Source: an uncultured Clostridia bacterium (GTDB taxonomy: Bacteria > Bacillota > Clostridia > Christensenellales > UBA3700). From it: a stretch of DNA of 10,052 nucleotides. The notes beneath the pieces were generated by a model that saw only the letters and a list, made by a program, of their open reading frames with translations, did no database searches and was not told the DNA's origin. Numbering within the stretch: the stretch's first letter is position 1; each line of letters opens with the position of its first letter. The stretch spans positions 1 to 10,052 of the forward strand of contig CAMWPK010000041.1 in NCBI GenBank assembly GCA_947176115.1. The letters run 5' to 3'. Below are positions 6,093 through 10,052 of this stretch, one piece after another. A program made the position numbers and the translations under genes.

Positions 6093-6113
6093 AATGACAA
6101 TCTTTGAACTCCC

Positions 6114-9100
6114 CTAGTCTTTCTCAGTGTAAGTGACAATTGAGTCTATATTGGCTTGCCCCGTACACTTGATTTTTACGGTATGCTTACCGTTGGAGAG
6201 TTTTGGAGATAGATAACTTATGATATACGGCGTAGTGACGTTATCATAAGGCGCTGACGAAACTTTCTTACCGTCTATGTAAACTTCAAAGTTTCTACCA
6301 TAGCTACTTGAGGAGAGAATCATCAATCTCGTACCCTCAAATGAGAAGGTTGCTTGCGAATTCTTTTGACCAACAAAGACGTGACCAAAGCACGAGAACG
6401 TACTCTTCGTAGTCCATTTGCCCGTCAAGGTAAACATATCGCTGTCTAGCGAGAAGTGGTTGTTTCCATTACCCGTTAGGCGAAGCGTATTGGCGAATCT
6501 AAGTTCCGCCAAACTCACTCTGCCGTTGTTAGAACTCGTAACCGTCAGTCTAAAGTATCTAAAATCATAAGTCTTATTATCATTGAACGTCAGTTCTATG
6601 CTAATACTAGGTTGTTTAATCCCCGTCCATTTACCCATTTCAAAGTAATTTACGCCGTCAAGACTGCCTTCCAAAGTGAAATTACTCGGGAAGCCTTTAG
6701 AGTTACCGTTGGCTGTATTGTTGGTATATAGTATCATCGAATTAGCCTTTACCGCTTCGCCGATATCAAACGCAAGTATAGCAGGTTTATTTTCAGATAC
6801 TCCCCATGCACTGCTGAAGTGAATTACGCTCTCTAAATCTCCGTCAAAGAGATTATTCAAAGCGTGTTCGCCTACAGTCCATGGCGCATAGTTACAATCA
6901 GGAGTATCCGTGATGGTCTTGCCGTCCAGCACGTAGACGGGATTGCCTACGTAATTGTAATTGTAGCTTCTCGTATAATAGTAGTTGCTAGTGAATTCCT
7001 TCTGGAACTCATAGTCCTTTCTATATGCGTTGGCGTAACTTGCAGACGTAGGCGCATTCAAATTGTGGCTATTAGCTTGACTCTCGCTGACTTCGTTACC
7101 TCTTGAATTGTAATACTTTATCGTCAACGTAGACGTGTCTACTCCTTCAAAGTCAGTGACTTCATTTCCGTTGCTATCGAAATATTTCATCGTATATACT
7201 TCTTCTTCCCACTGCGCCGTACCCACGCCGATATAACTTGCCGTACCGCCGTACATCTTGGTGATGAGTACTTCCTTGATATACAACCATCTATCGCCAG
7301 TCAATTCCATTGACGTACCCGTCTTAGAAGAAGAGTAATCTTGATATACGGTCATAGTATACGACGATCCGTCTTCTTTAGTGACGAACTGTACGTCGAA
7401 GTACGTCTCAGGATCAGTCGTATAGAAGCTACTGTTACGACCCGACTTAACCGTTGCGCCCAAGGCGTAGTTCTTGCCGTCCATAGAATAGTACAGGGCG
7501 CAATTTACTCTGCCTCGCAAGTATATTCGGTAGATGCCGTCCTCGGCAAAGTACAACTTGCCGTCAATGACGTCGATTTTATTGGTGGTAGCGTCTATCG
7601 TTTGCCAATCAAGAGCGTTGGGGAATTTAGTTAAATTCGACGGCGGAATGTACCAAATATCAGTGTTGGCATTCTGCGTCGGGTTGGCATGATCACGATT
7701 AACCATATCGGAATATCCCGCAAAGTTCTTATTGTAAGCCTCAACGGCGTCAGTATAGCCCGCATCCGCTCCGTACTCGTATGTAGTTCTCTCGAGTGTC
7801 ATCTTCTTGCTCTCGTGCGACTGTTCGAACTGCAATACCAACTCTACGTCGTCTACCGTCTTACTCGTCGAGAAAGTTGAGTTAGCGTTCTGCGTAATCT
7901 CCAAAGTAACGTAGATTTTACCTGAGAGCATTTCCTTATTTGGCTTGAAGGTATATACGTCTTCTTCATCCGTCTTAGTGAGCGTTCCGTTGAAGCCCTT
8001 GTCCGTCTTGACGCTCTTAATCTTATAGGAGAAATCCTTGCCTATTATGATACTGCCGTATTGGTATTGTCCGCCGTCTTCGGTATACGGTCTGAGGTCA
8101 ACGGTGAAGTCTTCGCCGTAAGGAATGACGTACGGTTGCATGGACTGGAACTCCTTGTCCACGCCATCGACGTAGTATCTTCTACCCGTCTGATATACGC
8201 TTGATACCGGTACAAACAGCGGATAATCGTTACTTGTAGTTGCTACAAGAGAACCCGTATAAGGAGTTATCATCGACGCAAAGTATGAGAAATCTTGATG
8301 CGTGTAGTTAGACCATTTGGTAAACCAATTGGTACCGTTTGCGCCCGTACAAGTAATGTAAGCGTCTTGACCAAAGTTGTGCAACATTGTGGAGTATACA
8401 GCCAGACCGTTGGTAGAACTAATCTGTCCCGCGTTTACTCTTGCCAAAGCCCAAGTCGCGCAGGTGTAGGTATTCCAACCGGACAGACCCGCTGCGCCAT
8501 AGTTCGATACGCCCCTCGCCGAGGATATCTTGGTGAACAAGCTATACGATACAAGGTTGAGTCCGTTGTTGGTGACCTCGCCGGTGTAACCTACGCCATA
8601 AGTTTGGAAGTTGTGATGGTACTCGTGGAAATTACCCCAAGAACCCGAAGCTACTATAGATGCGTAATTAAGCGAACTCGTCATCCAACCGCCGGGACAG
8701 TTGACGGAGCGTCGTCCCGGGAATGCTACCGCCGCGCCAGCCGCAACAAAGCAATCGTATATGAATACGACACCTTGGTTGACTACCCTCGAGCTTACAA
8801 GCGATATCTTTTCCCAAAGTACTGCCGCCTTGTATAATTCGTCGTAGCTGAAGTTCTTAGCGTACGCCATAGGACCCGAGTGAAGTACGCCACTGTCCCA
8901 TACTTCCAAGTCAAAATAAGGCGCGGAAGACTTTGCGTACTCGTTGTACTCATCCTCAGTGGTTACGCCAAGAATAAAGTGAGCGTAGTTCACGCCACCC
9001 GAAATGGTAACGTTGAAGATGCAATTCTCATCTCTAACATAGATAGGTCCGCCTACAAAAGAACCTACATAAGCCGTCCAAAGTCCCGTCTCCTCATCGT

Positions 9101-10052
9101 ACTCGGCAGTATCCTTTGTTACCGCCATAGTATTCAAGATAATGGGCATACGGTTGAAGTTACGCGCTGACCAGATGTTGTTACACTGTCCGTTGTATAG
9201 AGCTTGCCCGATATGTATTATTATACCGCCGGTATTCGTCATATCCTCGTCTGTAAGCTGTATCTTGATAAGCTCGCCCGCAGGAGCGTATAGCCCCGTT
9301 GCGTCGTAATAGCTACTGTACGACCTCTTTCTAAAAGTAAAAGACTTGACTACGGCTTGTTCATCGTCGGAAACGTTGCCCATATATAAGCCTACGGAAC
9401 CCGTGTGCTGATAAAGTTGTCTTTGTTTGCCACTGGCGTCGTACAGCGGTAGCGGATCGGATCTGGTACCATCGAAGATATATCCATTCTCATCCATATA
9501 AGTGTACACGCCACCCGTGTTGGTGGTAAGTCTGCCACACAAGGACCTATTCTCAGCGAGTATAGCGTTCTTTTGAGCTTCAGTGTAAGAGGTGGTATAT
9601 CCCCATTTTGGATAATTAGATATCGTACCGTTGTTGACGAGTCCGCCGTCGGTTACGCCCTCAACAGGTTTGAATCTATCGACCTTGCCAATTACTTCCG
9701 AAGACATACCTACTTGAGTCACATTCTTGTATGCATTGACGTAAGGAGTCTTGTTGGCGCCACAAGCCCTAAGACTCAATACGAGTATCAAAATTGTCAA
9801 GAATACTAAAAGTACTGATACTACAATGAGTATTATTTTTTTCAAATTTGGCTCGGCAATAGTTGCTTCTCCGGCGCCACCGGTAGCTTTCTTTGGTTTT
9901 ACGTCAACTTTTGCCATTACTTTTTTAGGCTTGGTGTCAGCAACCAACGTAGCGCCGACTTCACTCGTCGGTGTCTTTGCCTTTCTATCAGCAAACGCTT
10001 TTGTCTTTGCCGGTTCAGCTTTCTTCGCTGTCGCCGTTGTCTTTGCCGGCTC
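6114..10052 (-). CDS. Membrane-anchored M60-family (enhancin/mucinase-like) metallopeptidase, N-terminus beyond window
   Basis: At least 1312 residues are visible. The frame stays open to the window edge, so the start is outside and TTG 9947 is not trusted. Residue numbers here count from 9947. A Lys/Ala/Pro-rich cytoplasmic segment precedes a single membrane helix (36-59), then RACG; no cell-wall sorting signal follows. An extracellular M60 module has the lead-in TGLYAPAGELIKIQL (217-231) and zinc site HEYHH (441-445) with GEVTNN, where Glu457 is the likely third ligand, as in gluzincins of peptidase family M60. Beta-rich modules follow (about 580-1000), including two KYxxSxGNEV units and a Tyr-rich stretch. 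Residues about 1020-1152 look like an F5/8 type C (CBM32-like) domain (NNLFDGD; KANSMILYTNN; FRYFRLTV), and 1165-1277 like a second galactose-binding-type sandwich (FSFEGTRLMI; FEVYIDGK). It likely cleaves glycoproteins such as mucin at the cell surface. Substrate is inferred from the family only. Confidence 0.85.
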   Translation of the reverse strand, partial: EPAKTTATAKKAEPAKTKAFADRKAKTPTSEVGATLVADTKPKKVMAKVDVKPKKATGGAGEATIAEPNLKKIILIVVSVLLVFLTILILVLSLRACGANKTPYVNAYKNVTQVGMSSEVIGKVDRFKPVEGVTDGGLVNNGTISNYPKWGYTTSYTEAQKNAILAENRSLCGRLTTNTGGVYTYMDENGYIFDGTRSDPLPLYDASGKQRQLYQHTGSVGLYMGNVSDDEQAVVKSFTFRKRSYSSYYDATGLYAPAGELIKIQLTDEDMTNTGGIIIHIGQALYNGQCNNIWSARNFNRMPIILNTMAVTKDTAEYDEETGLWTAYVGSFVGGPIYVRDENCIFNVTISGGVNYAHFILGVTTEDEYNEYAKSSAPYFDLEVWDSGVLHSGPMAYAKNFSYDELYKAAVLWEKISLVSSRVVNQGVVFIYDCFVAAGAAVAFPGRRSVNCPGGWMTSSLNYASIVASGSWGNFHEYHHNFQTYGVGYTGEVTNNGLNLVSYSLFTKISSARGVSNYGAAGLSGWNTYTCATWALARVNAGQISSTNGLAVYSTMLHNFGQDAYITCTGANGTNWFTKWSNYTHQDFSYFASMITPYTGSLVATTSNDYPLFVPVSSVYQTGRRYYVDGVDKEFQSMQPYVIPYGEDFTVDLRPYTEDGGQYQYGSIIIGKDFSYKIKSVKTDKGFNGTLTKTDEEDVYTFKPNKEMLSGKIYVTLEITQNANSTFSTSKTVDDVELVLQFEQSHESKKMTLERTTYEYGADAGYTDAVEAYNKNFAGYSDMVNRDHANPTQNANTDIWYIPPSNLTKFPNALDWQTIDATTNKIDVIDGKLYFAEDGIYRIYLRGRVNCALYYSMDGKNYALGATVKSGRNSSFYTTDPETYFDVQFVTKEDGSSYTMTVYQDYSSSKTGTSMELTGDRWLYIKEVLITKMYGGTASYIGVGTAQWEEEVYTMKYFDSNGNEVTDFEGVDTSTLTIKYYNSRGNEVSESQANSHNLNAPTSASYANAYRKDYEFQKEFTSNYYYTRSYNYNYVGNPVYVLDGKTITDTPDCNYAPWTVGEHALNNLFDGDLESVIHFSSAWGVSENKPAILAFDIGEAVKANSMILYTNNTANGNSKGFPSNFTLEGSLDGVNYFEMGKWTGIKQPSISIELTFNDNKTYDFRYFRLTVTSSNNGRVSLAELRFANTLRLTGNGNNHFSLDSDMFTLTGKWTTKSTFSCFGHVFVGQKNSQATFSFEGTRLMILSSSSYGRNFEVYIDGKKVSSAPYDNVTTPYIISYLSPKLSNGKHTVKIKCTGQANIDSIVTYTEKD
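10001..10052 (-). repeat. Tandem 12-residue repeat in the cytoplasmic tail of the M60 protein
   Basis: On the minus strand the 16-nt word encoding EPAKT(T/K) occurs at 10037-10052 and 10001-10016, with one mismatch. They are 36 nt apart, so the protein reads EPAKTTATAKKA then EPAKTKAFADRK. The array is cut by the window edge and may continue upstream. The composition is Lys/Ala/Thr/Pro, like a disordered basic tail. Confidence 0.7.

Noticed and set aside
8295..8837. 180-codon plus-strand frame opposite the M60 gene
   Set aside because: It lies antisense to the conserved zinc-site region; the Arg/Val/Tyr-rich composition is typical of a shadow frame.
9945..9947. TTG 9945-9947 as the start of the M60 gene
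   Set aside because: The frame stays open for 35 more codons to the window edge with the same Lys/Ala/Pro composition and a tandem repeat, so the real start is outside.

Overview
The window looks like a chromosomal segment of a low-GC Bacillota (Firmicutes), most likely a gut-type clostridium. The ctsR-mcsA-mcsB-clpC operon, with a textbook CtsR operator and strong AGGAGG ribosome-binding sites, is diagnostic of the phylum. The clostridial and gut assignment is weaker: it rests on the large membrane-anchored M60 (mucin/enhancin-type) metalloprotease at the right end and on general sequence style. No rRNA, tRNA, transposase, CRISPR array or prophage gene is visible.

Layout. Positions 44-4689 hold the class III heat-shock operon on the minus strand, in the order ctsR, mcsA, mcsB, clpC. 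The first three genes are packed tightly (3-nt gap, then a 4-nt ATGA overlap). clpC is set apart by a 158-nt gap filled with purine-rich short repeats (coding-strand sense). The operon promoter (4733-4760) and a two-heptad CtsR operator (4708-4724) lie just upstream of a GTG start for ctsR. Back to back with it, a plus-strand promoter (4801-4829) drives galU (5075-5938) through an unusual 5' leader of about 240 nt, which carries a diverged 26-bp direct repeat and hairpins. Between galU and the convergent last gene (5939-6113) sit a perfect 13-bp hairpin terminator and two copies of a short dispersed repeat, which together form nested inverted repeats. Positions 6114-10052 are one very long minus-strand gene, open at the window edge, for a surface M60 metallopeptidase with C-terminal carbohydrate-binding-type domains.

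How the genes work together. CtsR represses its own operon. McsA and McsB form the protein-arginine kinase complex that inactivates CtsR and marks damaged proteins with phosphoarginine. ClpC is the AAA+ unfoldase that recognises the mark and feeds ClpP, which is not in the window. galU makes UDP-glucose for cell-envelope sugars and is transcribed divergently. The M60 protein is probably an independent surface enzyme acting on host or dietary glycoproteins.

The most unusual items are the structured galU leader, the repeat-filled mcsB-clpC gap, the nested intergenic repeats after galU, the long Lys/Ala/Pro-rich cytoplasmic tail of the M60 protease, and apparent loss of one phosphoarginine-binding glutamate in the ClpC N-domain. 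None of these by itself demonstrates a new system.
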